Assembly: GCF_036641015.1 (NCBI RefSeq)
Contig: NZ_JAVWFO010000046.1
Span: forward strand, 1 to 14,334
From: Anaerorhabdus sp036641015
GTDB taxonomy: Bacteria > Bacillota_I > Bacilli_A > Erysipelotrichales > Erysipelotrichaceae
DNA: 14,334 nt
Direction of reading: 5' to 3'
The translations under genes and the position numbers were made by a program. The notes beneath the pieces are model-generated. The model had not been told where the DNA came from, ran no database searches, and worked only from the letters and a program-made list of their open reading frames with translations. Positions 1-7,132 of this stretch are shown one piece after another. Numbering within the stretch: the stretch's first letter is position 1; every line of letters starts with the position of its first letter.

Positions 1-9
1 TTATATAAA

Positions 10-85
10 TGGTGACTCCTTGGGGGATCGAACCCCAGACCCACTGATTAAGAGTCAGTTGCTCTACCATCTGAGCTAAGGAGTC
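10..85 (-). tRNA. tRNA-Lys (anticodon CTT)
   Basis: The reverse complement folds as a 76-nt cloverleaf. The acceptor stem GACTCCT pairs with AGGAGTC, the anticodon loop is CTCTTAA (anticodon CTT, lysine), the T-arm contains GGTTCGATCC, and a genomically encoded CCA lies at 10-12. It is the last of three tRNAs on this strand but has its own promoter directly upstream, so it can be expressed separately from the Asn-Glu pair. Confidence 0.95.
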
Positions 86-95
86 ATGCACTCAT

Positions 96-124
96 ATTAT
101 ATACTTTTGAAAGTATATTTTCAA
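96..124 (-). promoter_or_regulatory. Sigma-A-type promoter of tRNA-Lys
   Basis: On the minus strand, TTGAAA (119-124) is followed by exactly 17 bases and TATAAT (96-101). The predicted transcription start near 89 gives only about four leader nucleotides before the mature tRNA 5' end at 85. The spacing and hexamers are near consensus. Confidence 0.8.
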
Positions 125-145
125 TAAATAAAGCCCTTCCGGGCT
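121..145 (-). terminator. Hairpin between tRNA-Glu and tRNA-Lys
   Basis: On the minus strand the stem AGCCC/GGGCT with a GGAA loop (132-145) is followed by TTTATTTATTG. The stem is short and the T-tract interrupted, so it may be a partial terminator or a processing hairpin. It separates the Asn-Glu transcript from the tRNA-Lys promoter, whose -35 box starts immediately beyond it. Confidence 0.55.
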
Positions 146-156
146 GTTATTTTAAA

Positions 157-233
157 TGGTGACTCGTACGGGATTCGAACCCGTGAATGACGCCGTGAAA
201 GGGCGCTGTGTTAAGCCGCTTCACCAACGAGCC
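157..233 (-). tRNA. tRNA-Glu (anticodon TTC)
   Basis: The reverse complement gives a 77-nt cloverleaf. The acceptor GGCTCGT pairs with ACGAGTC (one G-U), the anticodon stem CGCC/GGCG encloses loop CTTTCAC (anticodon TTC, glutamate), the T-arm is GGTTCGAATCC and CCA is encoded at 157-159. Only eight bases separate it from tRNA-Asn, which implies cotranscription. Confidence 0.95.
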
Positions 234-241
234 AAAAAAAA

Positions 242-317
242 TGGCGCCTAAAACAGGGCTCGAACCTGTGACCTAACGGTTAACAGCCGTTTGCTCTACC
301 TACTGAGCTATTTAGGC
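242..317 (-). tRNA. tRNA-Asn (anticodon GTT)
   Basis: The reverse complement gives a 76-nt cloverleaf. The acceptor GCCTAAA pairs with TTTAGGC, the discriminator base is G as usual for Asn, the stem AACGG/CCGTT encloses loop CTGTTAA (anticodon GTT), and CCA is encoded at 242-244. It is the first gene of the three-tRNA cluster. Confidence 0.95.
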
Positions 318-329
318 GTGTGCTCAATT

Positions 330-358
330 ATAATAACATGCACTGTCCCTCATTGCAA
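330..358 (-). promoter_or_regulatory. Candidate promoter of the tRNA-Asn/tRNA-Glu unit
   Basis: On the minus strand, TTGCAA (353-358), 17 bases, then TATTAT (330-335). An overlapping TATAAT (327-332) could serve as the -10 box instead but has a worse -35 distance. Either gives a start a few bases before the tRNA-Asn 5' end. Confidence 0.55.
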
Positions 359-366
359 CAATTATT

Positions 367-400
367 TGTAAAAAATTTATCTTTTTTTACAGTTTTTTTT
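367..400 (+). terminator. AT-only inverted repeat followed by T8
   Basis: TGTAAAAAA (367-375) and TTTTTTACA (383-391) form a perfect 9-bp stem with a 7-base loop, followed on the plus strand by G and eight T (393-400). It sits just after the 3' end of the ybaN-like gene. In the minus direction the U-rich run lies inside the stem, so it may act weakly for the operon; no plus-strand gene ends here. Confidence 0.35.
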
Positions 401-416
401 GAGCACTATTTATCAC

Positions 417-794
417 CTATGATTCCTCTATAACACGAGTCTTAATTTTGAAAATAAAATAGAATAAATGAAAGATCCAAACGATTGCTAAAACCAGTTG
501 TCCTACTGGAACTGAATGCATCATAACAAATCCAAATGTCATTGTTATTGTTACAATAATCATTATCCTTATCTTTGTTTTCATTGTCATTGATTTATCT
601 TGCACATAACTTTCTAAATTATTCTTATATAAATTTGTATTTATAAACCAATCATGTAAATGATTTGAACTGCGCGCATAACAATACGCTGCAAGAAGTA
701 AAAATGGAAACGAGGGCAGTAGAGGTATCATTGCTCCAATTGCTCCCAAAACAAGTCCCATCGTCCCTAAAACAATATATAATATTTTTTTCAT
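417..794 (-). CDS. YbaN/DUF454 family small membrane protein
   Basis: This 125-residue protein matches the YbaN/DUF454 family. The N-terminal hydrophobic hairpin carries the family pattern P-LLPS-PF-LLAA-CYARSS (about residues 24-44), then an amphipathic HDWF--N--Y segment, then two further hydrophobic segments (about 74-92 and 95-115). The family has no established biochemical role. The start ATG overlaps the stop TGA of the upstream ygbA-like gene by four bases (ATGA) and a GGAGA site lies 7 bases before it, so it is translationally coupled as the last gene of the four-gene operon with the CydDC-like transporter. It is probably an inner-membrane accessory of that system; this is inferred from context. 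Confidence 0.85.
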   Translation of the reverse strand: MKKILYIVLGTMGLVLGAIGAMIPLLPSFPFLLLAAYCYARSSNHLHDWFINTNLYKNNLESYVQDKSMTMKTKIRIMIIVTITMTFGFVMMHSVPVGQLVLAIVWIFHLFYFIFKIKTRVIEES

Positions 795-1114
795 TTTGAA
801 CTCTCCTTTTTTCTAGAATCTATGAAATGCTTTATTACAACCAATGGATCAATCAATAACATTCTTGGCCCAGTATATTTCATGACTTCTTTTATTTTCA
901 TTTTATATTTACTTCGATAACAATGTATCTTACATTGACTACAAAATGTTTTAGTTTCCATAAATGGACAATTATCTATTTTTGCTATTGCATATATAAG
1001 TAAATCATTACACTCTTCACATATGTACGCATGATGATGTCCTTTACAATAAATCATTATCATTTTCTTAATCAATTCTTTTTCACTTTCGCGTTTTAGA
1101 TCAATATTATTCAT
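791..1114 (-). CDS. YgbA/'nitrous oxide-stimulated promoter' family Cys-rich protein
   Basis: This 107-residue protein matches the YgbA_NO family, whose E. coli member is induced by nitric oxide through NsrR. Recognisable blocks are a CxxC pair (C32, C35) after a His-rich stretch (H26-H28), NCPF (C49), a CxxCxxxCY motif (C58, C61, C65), and the family tail with GPRM and P---IKH (83-96). The conserved cysteines suggest a metal or Fe-S site, though no cofactor is proven from sequence. Its ATG overlaps the TAA of the CydC-like gene by one base, and its TGA overlaps the next ATG. Membership in an operon with a CydDC-type exporter supports a role in redox or nitrosative stress, by inference. Confidence 0.85.
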   Translation of the reverse strand: MNNIDLKRESEKELIKKMIMIYCKGHHHAYICEECNDLLIYAIAKIDNCPFMETKTFCSQCKIHCYRSKYKMKIKEVMKYTGPRMLLIDPLVVIKHFIDSRKKESSK

Positions 1115-2763
1115 TAACTTATTCTTCCATTACTAACTGCTAAAACACTATCGGCTATTTTCATTGTAGATTCACGATGAGAGACTAGCACAATCGTTTT
1201 ATCATCTTTTTGCTCATAGATAGATTTAAGTAATACCGCTTCATTTAAACTATCCAGATTGCTTGTAGGCTCATCTAGCAAAATAAATGGTGCGTCGTGT
1301 AAGAATGCTCTTGCCATACCTATCCTTTGACGCTCTCCTCCAGATAACGTTTCTCCCAACTCACCTACCTGTGTCTTATATCCTTGTGGTAGTCCTTCAA
1401 TAAAATCATGAATTGATGCCTTTTTACAAGCTTCAACAACATCCTCTTTACTAGCATTCTTGTTTGCTATTTTGATGTTATTTTCTATTGTATCCTTGAA
1501 TAAAATTGTTTCTTGAGTTACATAGCTTTGATTATCTCTTAAACTCTTTGTATTTATATTACGTATATCATCATTTGATATTGATACAACACCCTCTTGC
1601 ACATCCCAAAATCGCATCAATAGTTTTAACAAAGTAGATTTACCAGCCCCACTCTTACCGACAATACCCACTATTTGATTCTTTGGAATATTCAAACTAT
1701 AATCGCTTAATATCTCTGTATCCAAATATTTGAAAGTTACATTATTCAAACTAGCATTAGCAAATTCTACATTCTTTTTATTTATAACTTCTTCTATTAT
1801 TGGTTTCTCATCAAGCAAACTTAACACACGTTCTCCTGATGCAAGTGTTTGTGATAATCCATGTCCTAGATTACCCAATGCAACCACTGGTCCAAAAGAA
1901 CTAATCATGCTCACCGTAGAAATAAGTACAGCTTTAAACTCTACAATTTGTTCCATATATAACATACTTGAAACAACAAACATCAAAATACCAAATCCAA
2001 ATATTACATTATTTATCCACATTGTTGTCATACCAGACATTCGTTTTAATTGTTTTTCTTTGCTAGACATTATTTCGGTTGCTTGGTTTATTTCATTAAG
2101 TTTTATATCCCCTTGATTATATTGTATGTTTTCACTAATTCCACGAATATTATCTAAAAAATAACTTCCGATTTGCGCAACTTCTTTTCTAATCATTGTA
2201 GCTGAATCACTGGTTTTCTTTGATATGATAAAAGGAATGACTAAACCAACTACAATATATCCAGTTAATGCAATAACTCCTAAGATAAATGAATAACTGC
2301 CAATGAAAACAGTCATAATTATACTCATTATTACAGCGATGCAAATAGGTGAGATTGTATGCGCATAAAAAACTTCTAGTAATTCAATATCACTTGTAAT
2401 TATGTTAATTAATTGGCCTTTTTCTTTGCCATCTAATTTAGCAGGCGCAAGTTTTCTTAATACAGTAAATATCTTATCGCGAAGTATTGCTAGTAATTTA
2501 AAAGCAATATAGTGATTACATGTTTGTTCACCATACCTTAGTACTCCTCTAGCAACTGCAATAATACCAATAATTATAATTATTTGCATAAGCGAATTTT
2601 TATTCATTATAATATCGCTTATTGCAATACTACCTAATATCGGAATAAAATTAGCGCATAAAAACCCTAACACCCCTAAAACAATAGCTAATAACATAAT
2701 TAATATCATGGGTTTTACAAGTACTATTAGTCTAATCATAATATTTATTTTTGATTTTTTCAT
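1114..2763 (-). CDS. CydC-like ABC exporter half-transporter (permease-ATPase fusion)
   Basis: A 549-residue half-transporter: an N-terminal six-helix domain (about 1-310) and a C-terminal ATPase. The ATPase has Walker A GKSGAGKS (369-376), Q-loop Q417, signature LSGGE (473-477), Walker B FILLDE with catalytic E498, and switch H529. The membrane domain has CydC-type features: the ARGVLRYGEQ segment (71-80), LRKLAPAKL (102-110) and the following D--LLE--YAH--SP block. Known CydDC heterodimers are linked to thiol export or heme handling needed for cytochrome bd assembly, and no cydAB lies in this window. The start overlaps the preceding stop by four bases (ATGA) behind an AGGAGT site. It partners the CydD-like subunit just upstream. 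The exact substrate is unknown. Confidence 0.85.
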   Translation of the reverse strand: MKKSKINIMIRLIVLVKPMILIMLLAIVLGVLGFLCANFIPILGSIAISDIIMNKNSLMQIIIIIGIIAVARGVLRYGEQTCNHYIAFKLLAILRDKIFTVLRKLAPAKLDGKEKGQLINIITSDIELLEVFYAHTISPICIAVIMSIIMTVFIGSYSFILGVIALTGYIVVGLVIPFIISKKTSDSATMIRKEVAQIGSYFLDNIRGISENIQYNQGDIKLNEINQATEIMSSKEKQLKRMSGMTTMWINNVIFGFGILMFVVSSMLYMEQIVEFKAVLISTVSMISSFGPVVALGNLGHGLSQTLASGERVLSLLDEKPIIEEVINKKNVEFANASLNNVTFKYLDTEILSDYSLNIPKNQIVGIVGKSGAGKSTLLKLLMRFWDVQEGVVSISNDDIRNINTKSLRDNQSYVTQETILFKDTIENNIKIANKNASKEDVVEACKKASIHDFIEGLPQGYKTQVGELGETLSGGERQRIGMARAFLHDAPFILLDEPTSNLDSLNEAVLLKSIYEQKDDKTIVLVSHRESTMKIADSVLAVSNGRIS

Positions 2764-4493
2764 AGAGTTACTCCTATAAAGTTTTCTATTTCGCTTTGTG
2801 TTTTAAAATAATTATTATAGATACTATTTAATTCTAACAAATCAACATGCTTACCACTTTCAACTATTACTCCATTTTTTAACACTAAAATCTTATCAGC
2901 CTTTACTACATTCATTAATCTATGTGTAATTAAAATAACTGTCCTATTTCTTGCAAGTTGTTGCATGATTTCAATTATTTTATTCTCACTTTCTACATCA
3001 ATATTAGATGTAGCTTCATCAAATATATATACTGGGCTATCATGTAAAAGTGCACGTGCTAATGCCAATCGTTGTTGTTGCCCTCCTGATAAATTACTTC
3101 CCTTTTCTAGTATTTTAGTTTCTAATCCTTGCTCTGAATTAAAGAAATCTTTTAATGCTACCTGAGTTAAAACATTGTCTAACATTTCATCACTAGCTTC
3201 ATAATTTCCCATTAATAAATTACTCTTAACTGTTCCCTTAAACAAATAACTATTAAATGAAACATATGTAATATTGTTCATTAAATCTTGTTCGTTTATT
3301 TCATTAATCAAATTTCCGTTGATAAATATATTCCCATTACTAACTTCTCTTTTCTTCATTAATAATGATGCTATAGTACTTTTTCCGCTACCACTTTCCC
3401 CAACAACTGCGGTCATTTGATTTGGTAGCACTGTAAAACTACATTTGTTTAGTACTACTTGATTACTATATCCAAATGTTACATCTTCAAACTCAATTGT
3501 AATATCATTAGAATTAACATTTTTTTCTGTTTTTTTCTTTTCTTTACTATCTAAAAATTTAAATATCTTATCACTAGAAGCTATTCCATTCATCGCTATA
3601 TGAAAGTATGAACCCAATAATCTAAGAGGCAAAAAGAATTCAGCACTTAACATAATAATTATAAATGTTTGTGCAATGTTAATTGAACCACTAAGGAATG
3701 ATGTTATCGCAATTCCTATGCCCAATGCAGACGCTCCATATGCAATTATATCCATTACAATAATTGAATTTAATTGCATTGATAATACCTTCATAGTTAC
3801 CCGTCTAAACTTCTCAGATTCTTTATTCATTTGATTATGTTTATCTTGATCAGCTTGATATATTTTTAAAGTTGTTAAGCCTTGTAGATTTTCTAAGAAG
3901 GAATCACCTAACTTCGTATATTGCCCCCAATACTTACTCAATAATTTTTTTGCCACTTTTTGTACAACAATAATTGAGATAGGTATTAAAGGAACACAAC
4001 ATACCAAAATAAGTGCTATCTTTAAATCAATTGGTGCTATAACAATAAACAAAGTAACTGGGGCTAACAAGCTGTATACAAGCTGAGGAAGATATTGTCC
4101 AAAATAACTTTCCAATTGCTCTATCCCTTCAGAAGCCAATTGAACCACTTCAGCAGACGATATTTCATTTGTATACGAAGATCCAAGTCTTAACAGTTTA
4201 TCGAACAACAAGCCCCTAAGCTTCCTCTTAACATCTTTTGAAGCCATGTAGCTAGAATCACTCACCATAATCGTACAAAATGATTTAAACCATAAAACTA
4301 TAATTACTAGAACTACACAAATTACTAACTGAATATTATTTACCTGTTTATAAAATACACCCTGCATTAAATATCCAAGCATAAACAATATCACAATAGT
4401 TCCAAGTAAATTTAGCCATTGATAAAACACATTTAAACTTATACTTTTCTTCGATTCTCCCATGCTTTGTATTAACCTTTTGTTAATCATCAT
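2760..4493 (-). CDS. CydD-like ABC exporter half-transporter with atypical Q-loop
   Basis: I place the start at 4493 because GGAGG at 4501-4505 lies seven bases upstream; a more distal in-frame ATG at 4520 lies inside an operator-like dyad and lacks its own site. The 577-residue product has a six-helix domain with CydD hallmarks (ESYFGQYLPQL, about 128-138; the PLIPI segment; G-TTLK-Y) and a C-terminal ATPase. The ATPase has Walker A GESGSGKST (365-373), signature LSGGQ (468-472), Walker B YIFDE (489-493) and switch H524. The usual Q-loop glutamine is replaced by Phe (YVSF, residue 413), suggesting asymmetric nucleotide sites in the CydD/CydC dimer. It is the first gene of the operon and carries the regulated promoter. 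Confidence 0.85.
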   Translation of the reverse strand: MMINKRLIQSMGESKKSISLNVFYQWLNLLGTIVILFMLGYLMQGVFYKQVNNIQLVICVVLVIIVLWFKSFCTIMVSDSSYMASKDVKRKLRGLLFDKLLRLGSSYTNEISSAEVVQLASEGIEQLESYFGQYLPQLVYSLLAPVTLFIVIAPIDLKIALILVCCVPLIPISIIVVQKVAKKLLSKYWGQYTKLGDSFLENLQGLTTLKIYQADQDKHNQMNKESEKFRRVTMKVLSMQLNSIIVMDIIAYGASALGIGIAITSFLSGSINIAQTFIIIMLSAEFFLPLRLLGSYFHIAMNGIASSDKIFKFLDSKEKKKTEKNVNSNDITIEFEDVTFGYSNQVVLNKCSFTVLPNQMTAVVGESGSGKSTIASLLMKKREVSNGNIFINGNLINEINEQDLMNNITYVSFNSYLFKGTVKSNLLMGNYEASDEMLDNVLTQVALKDFFNSEQGLETKILEKGSNLSGGQQQRLALARALLHDSPVYIFDEATSNIDVESENKIIEIMQQLARNRTVILITHRLMNVVKADKILVLKNGVIVESGKHVDLLELNSIYNNYFKTQSEIENFIGVTL

Positions 4494-4509
4494 ATGCAAA
4501 CCTCCGTGA

Positions 4510-4525
4510 GTTAGGTGCAACTAAC
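4510..4525. promoter_or_regulatory. Operator-like dyad A in the cydD leader
   Basis: GTTAG and CTAAC flank six bases (GTGCAA). The plus-strand core TTAGGTGCAACTAA (4511-4524) matches 12 of 14 bases of dyad B read on the minus strand. It lies between the predicted transcription start and the ribosome binding site of the cydD-like gene. The TTAGGT...CTAA form resembles DtxR-family metalloregulator boxes, but the cognate regulator is not in the window. Confidence 0.6.
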
Positions 4526-4541
4526 CACCAACACAATAAAA

Positions 4542-4561
4542 TAGTTAGTTTTACCTAACTA
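4542..4561. promoter_or_regulatory. Operator-like dyad B at the cydDC transcription start
   Basis: A perfect 7-bp inverted repeat, TAGTTAG and CTAACTA, with six bases between. The minus-strand core is TTAGGTAAAACTAA (4545-4558). It begins four bases past the predicted -10 box and so covers the expected transcription start, a placement typical of a repressor site. Its centre is 34 bp from that of dyad A. Confidence 0.65.
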
Positions 4562-4565
4562 CTCT

Positions 4566-4594
4566 AGTTTAAATTTAAATTTTCATTTTGTCAA
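4566..4594 (-). promoter_or_regulatory. Promoter of the cydDC-ygbA-ybaN operon
   Basis: On the minus strand a consensus TTGACA (4589-4594), 17 bases, then TAAACT (4566-4571). The predicted start near 4559 falls within dyad B. The promoter sits in the short gap after the MATE gene, with no clear terminator between, so readthrough from the MATE gene is also possible. Confidence 0.65.
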
Positions 4595-4599
4595 TGTGT

Positions 4600-5967
4600 T
4601 TAGAGAGGTTCATGTGTTAAGTTAACTAACCATTTCTCCTTACGAACTAACCAATATCCAAAACATAGTTTGATTAAATCCGTTGATTGTCCTGCAATAT
4701 ACAATAGAAACGCATTTAATGGTGAATAATATGCCAATATACCAACTAACGGAATGTTAATACACCACATAAATGCACTATCCATTATTAGTGTTGATTT
4801 TGTATCTCCACCGGCTCTCAGTATAAAATAGTTTTGGGTATTAAGTACATAAATAGCAAACATAACACTTTGTATACGCAACATAACTTCGGCAATCTTA
4901 AGGGCATCCACTGATACATTGTGATACAAATAAGGTATGTAGAAACTTGATACAAACATCAGTGAAGCAAATATGAATGATAAGACAAAACTAAATCCCA
5001 TCAGTTGATACCCATGACGTTTGGCCTCATCAAGTTTATTTGCACCTAGCGGTTGAGAAATAAGTACCGTCGATGCTGCTGCCATACCACCAAACAATAC
5101 AAAGAAGATATCTCCTATTGTACTGGCAATTGAATATCCAGACATTACTTCAGGTCCCCTTGTAGAATAGAATTTAAATAATGTTGCCATACCAGCAGAC
5201 CATAATATTTCATTCATCGCTAATGGAGCGGCCTTAATCATAATTTTCTTAGATAAAGTTACAGGTACTAGAAATATTTCTTTCACATTTGTTTTGAAAC
5301 CAAAATCACGTTCTTTTAAGAAATACAACAATACACCAACTTCAATAAATCGAGCCACTATAGTTGCATACGCAGCCCCACGAATTCCAAGCATTGGAAA
5401 TCCAAATTTACCAAAAATAAGACAATAGTTTAGAATGGTATTTGTAATAACTGCAATAGCACTTACAAACAATGGTATTTTTGTTTCTCCCACCGCTCTC
5501 ATTGCACCTGATAAACATAATGTAAGTGCAATTGGTAAATAAGACCATGCTACTAGGCGAATATAATATACTCCCATTTTTATCGTTTCTGCATCTGCTG
5601 TAAAAAAGTTTAAGATTGCTGTTGGAAACAATATCGCTAATAAGAAAAACAAAAACATAATTGCACAAGATATATTAATCAAAAATCTAAATGATTCTTT
5701 CATCTTCTCTTGATTTCTAGCTCCATAATATTGCGCTATAAATATTGAACCCGCCGCAACAATACCATTTGTTCCATATTGCGCAATAATATAAAATCTA
5801 TTTACTGCCGCAACACCACCAATAGCTGCATCCCCTAATTGACCAACCATTAAATTATCAACTAGATTTACCGATCCAGTGATTAATTGTTGAAGCATGA
5901 GTGGCACGCCAACAAGTATCGCTGTTCTCATAAACGCTTTATCGCCTATGTATTTAGATAAATTCAT
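4600..5967 (-). CDS. MATE family multidrug efflux transporter
   Basis: I choose the ATG at 5967 (455 residues) because GGGGGAAG lies just upstream; the frame stays open 13 codons further but without a ribosome binding site. The protein has about 12 hydrophobic segments in two related halves, as in the MATE (NorM/DinF) superfamily. Recognisable family elements are the VNLVDNLMVGQLG segment near the N-terminus, the mid-protein AMRAVGETKIPL motif and its C-terminal counterpart RAGGDTKSTL. MATE proteins export cationic drugs or metabolites using Na+ or H+ gradients; the substrate here is unknown. It appears monocistronic, followed by the promoter of the CydDC operon. Confidence 0.9.
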   Translation of the reverse strand: MNLSKYIGDKAFMRTAILVGVPLMLQQLITGSVNLVDNLMVGQLGDAAIGGVAAVNRFYIIAQYGTNGIVAAGSIFIAQYYGARNQEKMKESFRFLINISCAIMFLFFLLAILFPTAILNFFTADAETIKMGVYYIRLVAWSYLPIALTLCLSGAMRAVGETKIPLFVSAIAVITNTILNYCLIFGKFGFPMLGIRGAAYATIVARFIEVGVLLYFLKERDFGFKTNVKEIFLVPVTLSKKIMIKAAPLAMNEILWSAGMATLFKFYSTRGPEVMSGYSIASTIGDIFFVLFGGMAAASTVLISQPLGANKLDEAKRHGYQLMGFSFVLSFIFASLMFVSSFYIPYLYHNVSVDALKIAEVMLRIQSVMFAIYVLNTQNYFILRAGGDTKSTLIMDSAFMWCINIPLVGILAYYSPLNAFLLYIAGQSTDLIKLCFGYWLVRKEKWLVNLTHEPL

Positions 5968-5996
5968 CACACTTCCCCCGTTCTTATATGGGTATA

Positions 5997-6026
5997 AGTT
6001 TATCACATTAAGTAACTATACTTCAA
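5997..6026 (-). promoter_or_regulatory. Weak candidate promoter of the MATE gene
   Basis: On the minus strand TTGAAG (6021-6026), 18 bases, then TAAACT (5997-6002), about 30 bases before the chosen start. The same non-consensus -10 hexamer occurs in the cydDC promoter. The rpiB terminator lies upstream, so a promoter is expected in this gap, but the match is only moderate. Confidence 0.35.
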
Positions 6027-6072
6027 TTGATAATTATCCTCTTTTGTATTTTGACAAACTCATCAACATTTG

Positions 6073-6105
6073 TAAATTAAAAGAGTTAGCATTTAACTAA
6101 CTCTT
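6073..6105 (-). terminator. Terminator of the transglycosylase-rpiB unit
   Basis: On the minus strand AAGAGTTAG and CTAACTCTT form a perfect 9-bp stem with a 7-base loop, followed by TTAATTTA. The upstream arm overlaps the last bases of the rpiB stop codon. Confidence 0.7.
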
Positions 6106-6550
6106 AACAATTACGATCTTGAATATCCATGATTGTTTGGACACGTTCAGCATGTCTACCACCTTCATAAGTAGCATCTAGCCATTCATCAACAATCATC
6201 TTTGCTAATTCACTTCCAACCACACGTGCTCCAAAACACAAAATATTTGAATTGTTATGTTGCTTAGATAATTTAGCAGAGAATGGTTCTGAACATACAC
6301 AAGCACGAATTCCATTTACCTTATTACAAGCAATAGAAATACCGATACCTGTTCCACAAATACATATACCACAATCAACATCCCCTTTAACCACTGCATT
6401 AGATACCGTCTCTCCTGCTAAAGCATAGTTATAACTCGACACTTCATCTGTACCATAATTCACAACTTCAAAACCTCTACTAATCAAGTGCTTAAGAATT
6501 TCATTTTTTAACTCTACCGCTGTATGATCATTTCCTATACCAATTTTCAT
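6104..6550 (-). CDS. rpiB: Ribose-5-phosphate isomerase B (RpiB/LacA/LacB family)
   Basis: A 148-residue protein of normal family length. It carries GNDHTAVELK near the N-terminus (D8, H9), the catalytic ICGTGIG loop (C65) followed by SIACNK-NGIRA, the QHN motif (H98), FGARV, and the C-terminal GGRHAERV. These match sugar-phosphate isomerases that interconvert ribose 5-phosphate and ribulose 5-phosphate in the pentose phosphate pathway. LacA/LacB galactose-6-phosphate isomerases share the fold, but this single subunit with the full catalytic set and no lac genes nearby favours RpiB. It starts 11 bases after the transglycosylase stop, with GGAGG between them, so the two are cotranscribed. Confidence 0.88.
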   Translation of the reverse strand: MKIGIGNDHTAVELKNEILKHLISRGFEVVNYGTDEVSSYNYALAGETVSNAVVKGDVDCGICICGTGIGISIACNKVNGIRACVCSEPFSAKLSKQHNNSNILCFGARVVGSELAKMIVDEWLDATYEGGRHAERVQTIMDIQDRNC

Positions 6551-6561
6551 AAATTTTCCTC

Positions 6562-7125
6562 CTAATAAATTTCTTCATATATTTTATAATTCTCTAAAAC
6601 AATTTTAACATATGTTTTAGTTTCAGGGTATGGTATTACCAATAATGATTTACCATCTTTTGAATATTGATCATCACTTAACCATGTCTTTGTAATATTT
6701 AATCCTGCATTATATCCAGCTAATTGAGTAGCAGTCTGTTCAAATTCATTTCTTAATAAACTTAAGAAATAAGCACCATAGCGAATATTTATACTCGGAT
6801 CAAATAAATCATCATAAACCGTTTCAGAATCATTCATTTTCATTTTCAACCAATCAAAAGTTGGCTCAGTAATTTGTAACAATCCTCTCGCATCAGCTTT
6901 TGAAACAGCATCTGATTTATATTTGCTTTCTTGTCTCATAATGGCATAAATAAGATTCTCATCAACATTGTATTTTTCTGACATCTCACGAACAACGGAA
7001 TGATAAGGCTTAGGATATTCATTTTTAAGACTACTTGCTTTTGATTCCACTTGAACACTCAAGTAAACTAAAAATATAGCAAACAATACAAGATAGACTG
7101 GTTTTATCTTTTTCTTTTTCTTCAT
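6562..7125 (-). CDS. Membrane-anchored lytic transglycosylase (SLT domain)
   Basis: Read from the ATG at 7125 (187 residues); a GTG two codons earlier is also in frame. A Lys-rich start and one hydrophobic helix (about 9-25) form a signal anchor. The SLT/goose-lysozyme-type domain follows, with catalytic Glu in MRQESKY, then ARGLLQI, the FDP--NI-YGA-YL block, and AGYNAG. Such enzymes cleave the MurNAc-GlcNAc bond of peptidoglycan to 1,6-anhydro ends at the cell surface. It is the first gene of a two-gene unit with rpiB. A TATAAT box lies 7 bases before the ATG and there is no Shine-Dalgarno site, so the mRNA may be leaderless. Confidence 0.88.
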   Translation of the reverse strand: MKKKKKIKPVYLVLFAIFLVYLSVQVESKASSLKNEYPKPYHSVVREMSEKYNVDENLIYAIMRQESKYKSDAVSKADARGLLQITEPTFDWLKMKMNDSETVYDDLFDPSINIRYGAYFLSLLRNEFEQTATQLAGYNAGLNITKTWLSDDQYSKDGKSLLVIPYPETKTYVKIVLENYKIYEEIY

Positions 7126-7132
7126 ACCCACT

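Noticed and set aside
1730..2116. Plus-strand open frame of 128 codons
   Set aside because: It is entirely antisense to the cydC-like gene, has no plausible ribosome binding site and encodes a low-complexity product; it mirrors the real codons.
2965..3165. Plus-strand open frame of 66 codons
   Set aside because: Antisense to the conserved ATPase motifs of the cydD-like gene; no family resemblance.
5408..5668. Minus-strand open frame of 86 codons in another frame of the MATE gene
   Set aside because: Lies wholly inside the MATE coding sequence in a shifted frame, with biased composition and no ribosome site.
5897..6100. Plus-strand open frame of 67 codons
   Set aside because: Covers the MATE start region and the rpiB terminator in antisense; no ribosome site and no recognisable domain.
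6083..6103. GAGTTAG...CTAACTC dyad as a third copy of the cydDC operator
   Set aside because: The half-sites look alike, but the spacer is 7 rather than 6, the core does not match TTAGGTNNAACTAA, and it is better explained as the stem of the rpiB terminator.
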